The notes below the pieces were generated by a model. The model worked only from the letters and a program-made list of their open reading frames with translations, had not been told where the DNA came from and searched no databases. A program made the translations under genes and the position numbers. This document shows positions 43,099-53,432 of a stretch of DNA of 64,000 nucleotides, piece by piece. Positions within the stretch are counted from its first letter, which is position 1, and each line of letters starts with the position of its first letter. This DNA comes from Oxytropis ochrocephala (Eukaryota; Streptophyta; Magnoliopsida; Fabales; Fabaceae). The DNA lies in NCBI GenBank assembly GCA_020916435.1, contig CM037092.1, forward strand, positions 88,050,817 through 88,114,816. Direction: 5' to 3'.

Positions 43099-43309
43099 TT
43101 AGCGTTATTGTCTCGGGATGACAAATAAATTTATGATTGCAGTGAGAAAAAGCTTAAACAAACGAGCCTTAAGCTTGCATATCGTTTGAACAAAATGTTG
43201 GAGAGAGAGAGAGAGAGAGCTAGATTTACATACACTATGTACTTTTTGTTTCATAACATTGCAAAGAAATGGAGGAGAGAGCTAGACTTTCTACAAGATT
43301 TTTTATCCA

Positions 43310-44290
43310 ACGACAATGTCTGAGAACTGCTGTTCAAAGTGTGAAAAAAACATCTCTATCTTTTGACAACGGTTTTTGAAGTGTAGTTTTTGCAGGCATT
43401 ACCTATACTTTAGACAACAATTTTTTGTTATCAAAGACAAACGAGAAAAACAACAATTTTTCCTCTACTCTATGGCAACAATTTCGAACAGTTGCTATCA
43501 AAGGCGACATTAAAAAATCTCTCTAATAACTTAATTGAGTACATTTAAAAATTGTTATCTTTGTGTAGTAAAACTGTTGATATCAATGACTACACTAAAA
43601 AATCGTTCTATAATAATATGAAATAATGTGTCAAAATTGCCCTCGTTTATGGTGTGAAACCATTGTTATCAATGGCAACATTAAAGACACGGCATAGTGT
43701 TGGTTCAAGGCGAGGAATAGGAAGAGTTGTAGGGCGGTTTGGGCGGATTGGTACAACAGTCCGTTAAGTGTACTTTCCACATTGTAATTTAAATGTTCCT
43801 TGTGTTGACTGGGGTTCTTTGGGGGAGAAACAGTGAGGAGGACCGAGTCAACTGTCTCCTTTGTTGTGCTGCACGCACGCGAGTCTTTCTTTTCTCTGCG
43901 CAGTCTTTTTCCGATGAGTTTTTGGCGGGGGGAGATTTTGAGAGGCCTCCCCCTTCTCTTTCTTTTATCTCCATTGTAAAGTAGACACCAGCGTGTCTTC
44001 TCCTTGATGAAATTCGTAATTATCTAAAAAAAAATGACAACATTAAAAAGTCATTCTCTAATAATTCAAAGAATACATATAAAAAAATTTTTTTTTTTTG
44101 TTTCTATCGATAGCAACACAAAAAACCGCTATCTTATAATTGCTCTCTCTTTTATGTTTTACCTTCAACAAAGATTTTTGATTTTGTACCTAAAATTAGA
44201 TAATGATTTAATGGAGATTTCAACAACCATTTATCATTCGTTATTTATTTACCAAAATAAATTTTTCCTTCAAATGACAATCGTTCATTC
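43310..44290. repeat. Degenerate CACTA-type subterminal repeat array, split by a LINE
   Basis: Units of roughly 70-100 bases repeat the motifs TTGTTATCAA, GGCAACATTAAA or GACATTAAAAAATC, and TCTCTAATAA. They resemble the segment at 26140-26473. No terminus is visible. A LINE 3' end at 43686-44032 interrupts the array. Confidence 0.5.
43686..44032 (+). mobile_element. Severely 5'-truncated LINE with target duplication
   Basis: It is related to the 3' end of the LINE at 23376-24880: both have GTTCAAGGCGAGG-type and TTTGGGCGGATTGGTA-type sequence, a GGGGGAGAARCAGTG block, a CCTCCCCCTTC block, and an end ATTATCT plus A-tail. The flanks AATGGCAACATTAAA (43671-43685) and AATGACAACATTAAA (44033-44047) differ at one base and form a 15-bp duplication. 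Confidence 0.8.
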
Positions 44291-44486
44291 TTAAGTTGCA
44301 AAAAATTCTAGATAATAAGGTTTGAGTATTTAATGCATTTCAAACGACATAACTAAAATACAAGGCTTCACCCTTAAGTTGTAAAAAATATTGCTTGGAT
44401 TCCAAAGTAAAACTTCAAGAATCGTCAAGGCACGTCTTCATATTCTTCTACATCCAAGTAATTAAGACCTTCTTCATCCATACCTT

Positions 44487-44580
44487 CTGTTATGGAGTAA
44501 AAGTATTCTTGTTATTTACACCCCCTCTCTAAAAAAACAAAGTTATTGGGTTACCAAACACACCAAGACCCAAGTCCACA
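44487..44580 (+). mobile_element. 5' LTR fragment of a gypsy element
   Basis: The fragment starts TGTTATGGAGTAAAAGTATT and closely matches the start of the 3' LTR at 52136 (shared TTACACCCCCTCTCT, AACAAAGTTATTGGG, CAAACACACCAAG). It is interrupted at 44581 by a CACTA element and resumes for about 15-20 bases after 47300 (CATCAATGACCCA). The remainder of this LTR is deleted. Confidence 0.8.
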
Positions 44581-44805
44581 CACTACAAGAAAAGCTTGTT
44601 TTAGCCACCAACAATTGCCACGGAGCTTATTAGTCGATAATTTGCCCGCAGTTTGCTGACGGAATGTGTAAAAAGTAAAGCCTTGAAATTTCCATTGGTA
44701 TTTGCCACGGGTTTGCCTGGACTTGTGAAAGGACGAGAAATTTGCAGCGGAGATGCGTGGCAAGTCGTGGCAACCGAATGATAAAAAAACTCCCACGATA
44801 TCAGA

Positions 44806-45150
44806 TCTATTCTCTCCTTCGTCCACTCACTTCTCACAAACAAACCCTCACTTCTCTCAAACCCTCACACACCGTACCCACTCTCTTCTCCCTCAACCTC
44901 AACCTCCGCCTTCTTCCACCCTCATCCGCCATTCTCAGCCCTCTGACCTCCTCTCCTCACATTTCCCTCTCACTCTTGAAATAGAAGCATTTGGTTCTCC
45001 GGACATCGAACAAACCGAACTTCGAGAAATCAACAATCGAACCTCTCATGCTACTTCTCTTGTTGCGATAATTTACATTTCGTCTTCTCCGATCGTGCTC
45101 CTCTTCTCCGTTAAATGCGATCTTGGCTTCATCATCTTGTGTGAAGGTAA
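44806..45150 (+). other. Leader-like exon inside CACTA-3
   Basis: This is a CT/AC-rich segment typical of a plant 5' UTR, followed by a short coding-like stretch and a CTTGTGTGAAG / GTAACC donor at about 45147. The AT-rich sequence after it (45150-45918) ends in a TTTCTATTTAG acceptor directly before the RBOH exon. A chimeric spliced transcript is therefore possible. Its gene of origin is not recognised. Confidence 0.45.
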
Positions 45151-45918
45151 CCTAATTGAAACCCTAACTTCAATTTCAACTTCATTTCTTATCTTACTTT
45201 GCGTGCTTGATTTAGCGTTGATTTCTTGTTTGATCAATTTGGGGATTTATTTGATTGCATGATTCGTTTGCTTTACGAGGCTTTTTAAGGATTAGGGTTT
45301 TGGAGTTCGTTATTTTGGGCGAGAATTTTGGTCTTTTTCTTACGAACAGGTAGCGAGAATTCTATGTTTGCGAGGGCTTGTCTTTGTGTGGATTTCTTGC
45401 TTGGAATTACGAAAATTATCTGTTTTTTCCCTCAGCAATGAGGAGTTTTTCTTTGAGCTAGGCTTGATTGTTAATGTGGGAAAAGGGAGAATTGGGTATT
45501 TTGAGTAACAAATTTGGTGAAATTCTATTAAACACGACTCAAGTAGGTAGTGTGTGTGGTTATCTGGTAAGCAGTTAGATTGCATATGTTTGTGTGTCCT
45601 ATGGTTTTCTGTGGTTCTGTTTGACCATATATGACTTAAAAAATTGTGGCATCTTGTTGCAATTTTTGTTACTCAGTTTATATCTACAATTTGTAGTTAT
45701 TAGTTGAATGATGTTTTGTGTCAAGAGTTACAACTTCAATTTATCTATGGTTAAGTAAATGCAAAATTAAGATAAGTTTTATGGCTATGCTTGCTTGTTT
45801 ATTTCTTTTTACAGTGATCACTATCAATTTCACTGGGGGTTGTTGTATTTTATCATTCAGTTTTTTATTAAAAAAATCTTATAATCTTGTGATTGTGTAC
45901 CATCTGTTTTCTATTTAG

Positions 45919-46440
45919 AGTCTATTTTCCTACAAGTTCGTTCAATATAGAAGGAAAGCCGCGTATGAGGTGATGGGGCATTGTGTATGCATGGCTAAAG
46001 GTGCAGCTGAGACACTAAAGTTGAACATGGCCATTATCTTGTTACCTGTTTGTAGAAACCATCACTTGGCTCAGGAACAAAACCAAGCTAGGCATTGCAG
46101 TTCCTTTTGATGACAACCTCAACTTCCACAAGGTTAATTTGAATGTTTTGTGACCTAAATTAATAATGTTTTGTATAAAATTTTGTAGTAACCAAATCTT
46201 TGAGTTCTATTATAGGTGATAATTTGTGGCGTAGCAATTGGAGTTGGTATACATGCTATTTACCATCTTGCTTGTGACTTCCCTCGGCTTCTTCATGCAA
46301 ATAGTGAAAAGTATAAGCTTATGGAGCCTTTTTTTGGAGATCAACCATCAAATTATTGGTATTTTGTGAAGTCATGGGAAGGGAGTAGCTTGGGATTATA
46401 ATGATTATTCTAATGGCGGTTTGGCTTAAACTTTGAGGGT
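45919..46440 (+). pseudogene. Captured NADPH oxidase (RBOH) exons
   Basis: The exon 45919-46132 encodes YKFVQYRRKAAYEVMGHC, KGAAETLKLNMAIILLPVCR and, after a one-base frame change near 46058, ITWLRNKTKLGIAVPFDD then NLNFHK. An intron (46133-46215, GTTAAT...ATTATAG) follows at the position I recall for RBOH genes. The next exon (from 46216) gives VAIGVGIHAIYHLACDFPRL and PFFGDQPSNYWYFVKSWEG, then a degraded MIILMAV segment. This spans the first transmembrane helices of the ferric-reductase domain of respiratory burst oxidase homologues. The HAIYHLACDFP histidines would be haem ligands in the full protein. EF-hands and the FAD/NADPH domains are missing, so it cannot be an oxidase. Confidence 0.9.
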
Positions 46441-47074
46441 AATATTACTCTAGATATTTGAAATCATATATGAAAGATTTTACATTACTGTAGAAGTATG
46501 GATAATTATATAGTTGGATTTCGTTTTACATAGTTCGGGCCTCAAAGTAAATGATCGATTGTTAAGATTACATGAAGAAGAGATCTTTGATCTGAACCAC
46601 GAGTCAAGCAATTAATAATTATTATTAGTGTTATTAAACTCTTGTGATTTGTGATATTGAATTGCAGGCATGTGGTGCTGATTGGAAAGAAGTTAAAGCT
46701 ACTTTGCCATAATGGAGAACTTTATCCGTTGAAAATTTCTTCCTTTGGTTTTGGACCGATCATCTTTATTCCTATTGGTGGAGCTTTCCCTAATTGTATA
46801 TGAAATTGAATCTTGTGCAGCAATGTGGTGGCCTAAATGTTTAACATGTAAATTTAGAGGAATTTATTGCCATAGCATTATTTTAATTGAATATATATGC
46901 AATTAGTGCTCTGCAACAAATTGGAGGACTCATATGCGCAATTTATCTTGAATATGCGCAAGTATATCAAATAATATTTGAAGCACTGCACAAAAAAATT
47001 GATGAGTGAAACAAATATTGATAGAATTTGGAGGCATAATTTAATTTAATTTTTTTAATTTTTTTTTAAAAATT
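46441..47074 (+). other. Distal interior of CACTA-3
   Basis: After the RBOH piece, a TTGAATTGCAG acceptor near 46667 precedes a short open stretch and a 3' UTR-like AT-rich region. I could not identify a gene of origin. Confidence 0.4.
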
Positions 47075-47601
47075 TGCGACGGATTTGCCACGGAAGGTGT
47101 AAGAATTTGCCACGACTTTGCGACGGAAATTTGCGACGGAAAAATTTGCCACGGAAAATCCGTGGCAAAGCGTTTGCGACGAGTACTTTTGCCACCAAAA
47201 TTTGTCCGTCGCAAATCCGTGGCAAATTCATATTTGCCACAGATATTTGTACATTTGCCACGGGAATGTCCGTGGCAAACCACCGATTTTCTAGCAGTGA
47301 CACATCAATGACCCAACCTTTCTCAGATCGGAACATTTCATGGAAGCTCGGCCAGATCCCGACTTCCACCACCTCCCGCAATGCTTCCGGTTCCAGTGGA
47401 CGCAGTACAACTAGTCCAAATACTGTATCAGCATAATGCGACTGAGCATGCTCGGAGTCTCCGTATTTCCGAATTAGAGGCCGAGATTGCTGGGTATCAA
47501 GCTAGGAATATCCCAGATCGAAATTCCCCGGAACGTTACATTCCCCCACCATGACCTTCTAGGACCATTCCCAAAGGCCCCATGTAAATCAAATATTTGA
47601 T

Positions 47602-48390
47602 TTGGCGGTAGACTACTTTACCAAATGGATTGAGGCCAAACCGTTATCCGTCATAAGTGCGAGAAATTGTATTTCTTTCTTCAGAAAGGAGATTATAACC
47701 AGGTTCTGGTTGCCCGAGGTTGTAATTACGGATAACGAAACTCAATTTGCGGATAAATGTTTCAAGAAATTAATGTCAGATCTAAAGATCAAACATCATT
47801 TTACCTCGGTAGAACATCCTCAAACTAATGTTCAGGCGGAATCCGCAAACAAAGTGATTCTCAACGGTTTAAAGAAGAGGTTGGACGATGTTAAGGGAGA
47901 CTGGGTTGAAGAACTCCCTTATGTCTTATGGGAATACAGAACTACACCTCAAAGCTCTACTGGAGAAACACCGTTCCGACTCTCTTTTGAAAGTGAAGTA
48001 GTTATTCCGATAGAAATTGGAGAATTAACTTGGAGGACTTCAAACCCAAAATCACCTGAAGATAATATCGAGCTTTGAGAGAAGAGCTTGACCTTGTGGA
48101 TGAAATCCGAGGTCACACGTCCCTTAAAGAATCATTGATAAAGCAAAGGGTGGCAACTCGGTACGATCAGAAAGTCGTCCCAAGAGATTTCGACGTTGGT
48201 GATCTAGCTTGAGAAGGGCCGACGTTGGATTAAAAAACACATCACAGGGTAAATTGGCCCTGAATTGGGAAGGCCCATATCGTGTCATTCTCAAAACCGG
48301 AAATGGAGCTTTTGAGCTAGAAACACTGGAAGGAAAGGCGATTCCGAGAACATGGAACGCCACTAAACTCAAGAAATATTACAGTTAAAA
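47602..48390 (+). pseudogene. Gypsy integrase and pol C-terminus
   Basis: The frame 47602-48078 is the integrase core, with the catalytic acids visible: Asp in AVDYFTKW, Asp in VVITDNETQF and Glu in VQAESANK. VEELPYVLWEYRTTPQSSTG is typical of gypsy integrases. A break at about 48076 is followed by the tail in another frame (KQRVATRYDQKVVPRDFDVG, then NWEG and IPRTWNATKLKKYY). The tail matches the usual pol end of Tat/Athila-group elements. The zinc-binding N-terminus is missing, so the integrase is not functional. Confidence 0.88.
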
Positions 48391-48482
48391 CCCGAGGACA
48401 AAGTATGACGCTCAGCTTATGAGTTAATTTATGAAGCTTTATGAAAGTCGGCCTTCCGACATTACTCAATTTATAATCCCGT

Positions 48483-48712
48483 ATTATGAGTTGAATCCTC
48501 TTATTAATAGACTTAGCTTTTTCAAAGCATTCTATTCCGACATTTTGTGTTGATAGACTTAGCTTTTTCAAGGCATTCTATTCTGACATTATGAGTTGGA
48601 TCTCTTATTAATAGACTTAGCTTTTTCAAGGCATTCTATTCCGACATTATGAGTGGGATCTCTTATTAATAGGCTTAGCTTTTTCAAAGCATTCTATTCT
48701 GACATTTCATGT
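48483..48712. repeat. Tandem repeats of about 62 bp, four copies
   Basis: Each unit contains TTATTAATAGACTTAGC, TTTTTCAAAGCATTCTATTC and GACATTATGAGTTGG with few changes. The second copy is shorter, lacking the CTCTTATTAA part. They lie in the post-pol untranslated region of the gypsy element, a common place for variable tandem repeats in Tat-lineage elements. Confidence 0.85.
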
Positions 48713-49027
48713 TAAATCACTTATTCTGACGCTAATTGTTTGATAGTCTTTTTTCTAGACTAATCTTTTTCAAAACTTCGACGTCGTAGAAAACAGAAAA
48801 CAAACAAGGGGGCGAGATAGATCCCAAGTTTGTCTCGCTCGGAAACTTTCGATCCTGAGTTAAAACACGTTTGCAATGACTAAAGCAACATACAACTTGT
48901 TGAACCGAGTCCAATGGAATCATGATAAAGAATGTTATAAAGGCGAAATAGATGGCGAAATAGTTATATTTTACAGACCATTCCGGATGAGGCCCGGGTC
49001 CATAAGTTCAAAAAAAAAACTGGAAAA

Positions 49028-51564
49028 TTACATAGATCCAAACAAAGTAAAACTAATTATCGACTGGAGGCGGATAGATAACCCTTGACACTTGGTCGGT
49101 ATTTGGATCAAACTCAACAATGTGACCGTCATGAACGAAATACTCCGGTTTAAAAATGTTAGGATCGGCAACAAAGTCGGGTATAACCACAGCGACTTGA
49201 TCAAGGGCATTGTTGAAAGCTTCAACAATGTCGTCCTCTCCGAGTTTAAGCTGCTTCTTTCTTTCTTATGACCATGGCAGCATCCCTTTCTTTGAGTTAA
49301 GTGTTTGATCGAATTTGAAGATCGGAAGAAGAGGAATCTCCTTGGCGGCTTTAAGTTCGGCGGTTGTTTGTCCCGATCTTGTAGGGCTTGACATCCTTTT
49401 TGGCTTGTTCTTGGGCGAATGCAGCTCCTTTTCCAAATTTTTCCGCTTATCTTCCTCCTCCTTTTTCTTCTGCTTGAGCTTGTCAATCTCCTTTTTGGCT
49501 TTTTCCAACTTACTTAAAGTCGGCTCCAAGGTTTTCTGGACCTCTGCAAGTTTTGTTTCAGCATATGCAAGAGAGAAATTAAAAGCATGAGAAGTGACAA
49601 AGTCAAAATATGCTTGTAAGGACGAGATAAAGTGACAAAGTTGTCTTACCTTTGATCCTAAGATCAGAATCCTTTTTCTGATCTTCAACAAGATCAGTCA
49701 TCCAAGTTAAAACAGAAAGGGAAATTCTGAAGGGATCTTTCTTGAAATCCCTAGCTTTTACATTCATGAACTCTTTTGGATCGAAAGGGGCGGTCTTGTG
49801 CTTGCTTTTCCGATGTTGATGATCGGAACGATCGCTCACCTCAATAACCCTCTTTCTCGTATCTAGTGTCCCGGACTTTGGGGGAAGACTCTTATCAGCT
49901 ACATTTGTTCTCCTTTTCCTCTTAAATGGTTGTTCATCTTCATCGATTTAATCAGCATGAACCATAGAGATAGGTCGGGTGTTGGTAGTTTTTTGGCCGG
50001 AGCTTGAGAAGCCGATTTATTGCTTGGATCGCCAATTTCTCCAGCAGCAAGATTGGCATCAGCATCGACAAGGGCCTTTAGGGCTGCCATTTTGTTTCTT
50101 GGAGCCATCTCATCTGTAAAGAAGAAATAAAACAAATACAAGTTAAAATTCAGCAAAGATAACAGGACATATTCAAGAAAACAAAAGTACCCTACCCAGA
50201 ACCCTAGCTACAGTCTCAAATTTAAGAGATTCAACCAACGACTTGGTTTCAAAACCCCACTAATTCGGCTTAGTGGGATTGTTTGTGACGATCCTATTGG
50301 CTATGTACTTCAGCATATGCAAAGTTTTCCGATCCTCGATTTTTAGTTGATTAGCTTCCACGGAGTATCTCTTAGTGGTACGGTTGAAGTGGCGAAGATT
50401 CCATCCAAGAGGAAACTTCGTGGTCAAAACTATGTCTTTATCCTCAATATAAGTTCCAACTCGGTCCACGGCTTGGACATCACGAGTTCGACCCGGAAAA
50501 ACTTGTTTTCCACTTATTCTTCAAACTATCGGTATATGGACGAAAGACCTTAACCCCTTTCCTGGATCGGAGACTAACGTGTTATTGACGGTCGGGTTTG
50601 CCACTATTGTCTTCTTTCCTCTTGCTAACCTCAAACATATGGAAGAAGAGTTGGAGAGAGACAGACCGCTCCAAGTGGATACATCGAGCTCAAAAGCACG
50701 CCACAAAGCCCATGCATTTGGATGAAGTTGAGAAGGCGAGTTCGGTCTCGCGAGCGGATTCTTTGGCGAGTAAAAGGAAGTCGAATCTTCATATGGGCCA
50801 AAGTGGTCCAATAAATCACAAACTTCAGAGATGTCGGATAGGTGGCCACATGCTCACGGCTCCCGTCCGTAGGTCGCCATCGGGAAGGTCTTTCAATAAA
50901 TTCTCTTGGCATGTTTGCTGATACCCACCTCAGAAGTAAATACTGACTCAGTTTCTCGAAGGGTTTCAGATACCCAAGAGTATTCTCGAGGAGTACCCAG
51001 TGGAGGTTCAACGGGAAGGTCCACATTGTTGCATCCAGAATCGGCATACCCATATAAAAGCTCAAAACTTCCGCTAGCTTCCTCTTTTTTACCATCGATT
51101 TCCATCCCAGAATCGTCTCCAGACGAGATATCTTCTTGATTACCAGCTGGATCTTCCCCATTTCTCCCATCCGATTCAGTGTCCGATTCGAAGTCGTCAG
51201 ACGATCTCGGATCGGAATCATCAGGGATGACTTCACGCATAGGAGTGTTACGCACCGAAGGAGGCGCAGTAGACTCGCCATCCGAGATTTTCTTGCTATT
51301 ACTTTCTTTAGGTCCAGATTGTTGTTCTTCTTGAATCTCAGGGTTGTCCACTTCTTTATTCTCCCGCGGGTGAGAATCAGTTCCTGATTTCGCTGCCATT
51401 AATTTCCCGATATCAGGATGACGAGCTTGAGCTTGATCTATCAATCTAAGGGTCTCGACACGGGTAGTTTGCTTGGTCCTCGCCAGCTCTAACCTGCAGG
51501 AATGGGGGCAGAAGGTCAGGTAACTTCGGCATGATGGTTTCTCGACAGGATCGAAACCCGACAC
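49028..51564 (-). pseudogene. Antisense ORF of a Tat-type gypsy element (Transposase_28-like)
   Basis: Read from 51564 downward: an N-terminal acidic, Ser-rich region (IPDDSDPRSSDDFESDTESD, then GDDSGMEIDG); a domain with RPNSPSQLHPNAWALWRAFE (50811-50521 frame), the signature of the putative gypsy-type transposon protein family (PF04195); KDIVLTTKFPLGWN and NRTTKRYSVEA (50469-50260); and a C-terminal coiled coil, AETKLAEVQKTLEPTLSKLE (49691-49266), rich in Lys and Glu. Frames change several times. Some gaps may be introns, others mutations. The function of these antisense proteins is unknown. A minus-strand TATA motif sits upstream at 51791-51798. Confidence 0.7.
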
Positions 51565-51790
51565 GACAACCCCACCACAGCGGGGATATGGGCGGAGCTA
51601 GGGCACGATCGGCCGAAAAAAATAAAAGAGAAAGGAAAAATTCTAAAAAGGAAAAGTTTAAAGAAAAGTTTCTAACCTTAAAAGAAGCTTTTGTCAAATC
51701 TGGAAGAACTCAGATCTTGTTGGAACCTCCAGGTCGAGTCTCAGAGCAACCGATTTGTTAAAAGCGTAAAAAGGAGTTGTCCTCACCCCT

Positions 51791-51798
51791 ATTTATAG
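51791..51798 (-). promoter_or_regulatory. TATA motif for the antisense ORF
   Basis: The minus strand reads CTATAAAT followed by AGGGGTGAGG, about 230 bases upstream of the first antisense frame. A very similar arrangement (CCTATAAATACGC, minus strand) occurs near 57750-57765, where another copy of such a region seems to be present. Confidence 0.5.
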
Positions 51799-52121
51799 TA
51801 AATTTGGGAAGGCCAAAGAGTTTCGTGTTGGATGTCGCGTCCAATCAATGAACAATTGAAGACATTGCACAGAAATCGAAGCGTTATCATTATGAAACGC
51901 CTCGAGCACCTCAACGGCCACATCATTCGAATCAAGTCATTTACTGTTTTTCTGAAAAATCATTACACAAACTATATCAAGTCCCGGAACCAAAAAATTT
52001 CGAGAATTGAAAGATCGTCTGAAACGCCCATCAAGATCAGAATGAACAGACAGATTCGGACATCTTAATCTCGGTAGTTTGAATAGGAATCAAGTCTAGA
52101 TCACCTCGTTCAGACGACCCA

Positions 52122-52135
52122 ACTTGGGGGGCAAC
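52122..52135 (+). promoter_or_regulatory. Polypurine tract before the 3' LTR
   Basis: ACTTGGGGGGCAAC lies directly before the TGTTATGG start of the 3' LTR. This is the usual plus-strand primer site of gypsy elements. Confidence 0.7.
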
Positions 52136-52562
52136 TGTTATGGAGTAAAATTATTCTTCTTATTTACACCCCCTCTCTCAAAAACAAAGTTATTGGGCTA
52201 CCAAACACACCAAGGCCCAAGTCCACTCATCAATGGCTCACAATGCACCTCCTAAATAGACGGTCCAGATCCCTTCACTCAAGCACTCTTTGACTCTATA
52301 AATATAGAATTTATGACTAAGGTGAAGAGTGCGCATTAATTACCACATATACTTGCATTAACTCTCCAACTACTGACTTTAGCATCGGAGTGGCTTTGCA
52401 GGTACACCCCACCTCGTCTCGGAATATCAACATCGGACGTGACCTTCACTGATCAATCTCATCTCCTACCTACTGTCTAGGATCGGCTGACTCTTAGATA
52501 CGGTACTGAACACCTTCGTTATTTTCCTATAAGTTAACGGAAGCCCATTAAGAAATTTGACA
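52136..52562 (+). mobile_element. 3' LTR of the gypsy element
   Basis: It starts TGTTATGGAGTAAAATTATT, contains CTATAAATATAG (TATA) at about 52298, and can end AAATTTGACA at 52562. Its first 100 bases match 44487-44580. The 5-bp flanks of the two LTRs do not agree, so either the end is misplaced or the element was rearranged. Confidence 0.7.
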
Positions 52563-52572
52563 TCTAATATAT

Positions 52573-53432
52573 AGGTGTTGACACCCAAAATAATCTATGT
52601 GTTGGCTGAGGAGAAAAAGGGAACCAAGGCTAGGGTATAGTCGAGGCCACATGGGGCGAGGTATTAAGACATTAGGGTCTGGATAAATTAATACTTGTCA
52701 AATGAATAATCAAGGTGGAAAGCTCGGTCTGAGGATGCAAAGGATATATCAAAAGGGCTAGCTTACGCACCGAGGAAATGTTAAAGTGAACTGAGGGATG
52801 GTGAAACTCGGCTAGAAGATGGCTCGGCCAAGGAACCAATGGCCGAAAAGCCGATGAAGTAACGTGGCCGAGGAGGATTGTAGCTGAGGCAAAGAAACTT
52901 GTTTGGAGCGCAAGGATTCAATGCACGTGGACAATGCATTGAAGCGGTTAAGGTCAACAAGTAGAGGAAAGTCGTGGAAATATAAGCGAAGAGGTTTTAC
53001 TCCACTAATCCGCGCTAGTGAGGTCGTGGAGAGTGTCTCCGAGTTTCTAGGGCTTAGGAGTGATTAGAAGCGTTGATCTTAGTTGATCCAATTTTGAGTA
53101 GTTGTAGGCTAGAGTAGTAGCCGACGGAGGCTCATGTGTGTGTGTGTGTATAGTGGGTTGTACGTTTTATATATAGAAATACACATCAATCAAATCAATC
53201 TACTATTTTTCGCAAAGTATTTTAGTTTTCAATCTTTTATTGCATTTCTTTATGTTTTACGCCCTTAGATAATCCAGCCATACGTCACTGTCACCTATTC
53301 TAACACTCTTTGGAGGCGTTAGGGAACTCATAGTCGAGGAACAGAGTTTCGTTCACGTCGCAATTGCTTTAAGAAACAGAGGAATCATAGTTTCAAACCT
53401 CTGGCCGATTTCACGGCTAGAAAAAAGAGTTT
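52573..53432 (+). mobile_element. Solo LTR, probably gypsy
   Basis: The block opens TGTTGACACCCAAAATAATC and closes GTTTGACAACA. It has many GGCTGAGG and CTCGGCTAG motifs, a TATATATAG promoter site near 53170 and a leader with a cysteine-rich CT region. Degraded sequence with the same CTCGGCT motifs lies at 9830-10315 and 13755-13850. No target duplication was found. Confidence 0.55.

Larger units (their letters stand above)
44581..47299. mobile_element. Short CACTA element carrying host gene fragments (CACTA-3)
   Basis: The ends are CACTACAAGAAAAGC and, inverted, CACTGCTAGAAAATCGG. The 3-bp duplication ACA lies at 44578-44580 and 47300-47302, and removing the element restores the gypsy LTR sequence. 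Subterminal repeats with TTTGCCACGG and TTTGCGACGG lie at 44600-44760 and 47075-47280. The 2.7-kb body has no transposase. It holds a leader-like exon (44806-45150) and RBOH exons (45919-46440). Confidence 0.9.
47303..52135. mobile_element. Interior of a deleted gypsy retroelement (Tat lineage) with antisense ORF
   Basis: The order is: a gag-like remnant (47390-47560; ISELEAEIAGYQ), a direct jump to the integrase end of pol on the plus strand (47602-48390), tandem repeats (48483-48712), a long antisense ORF region (about 49028-51564), then a polypurine tract and the 3' LTR at 52136. Protease, reverse transcriptase and RNase H are deleted. A long antisense ORF between pol and the 3' LTR is a known trait of Tat/Grande-type gypsy elements. 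Confidence 0.75.

Noticed and set aside
43793..43984. 63-codon frames on both strands
   Set aside because: These lie in the 3' UTR of the truncated LINE.
44753..45262. 169-codon frame in CACTA-3
   Set aside because: The first part is low-complexity leader-like sequence and it reads through a likely splice donor near 45147. Treated as a leader exon instead of a gene.
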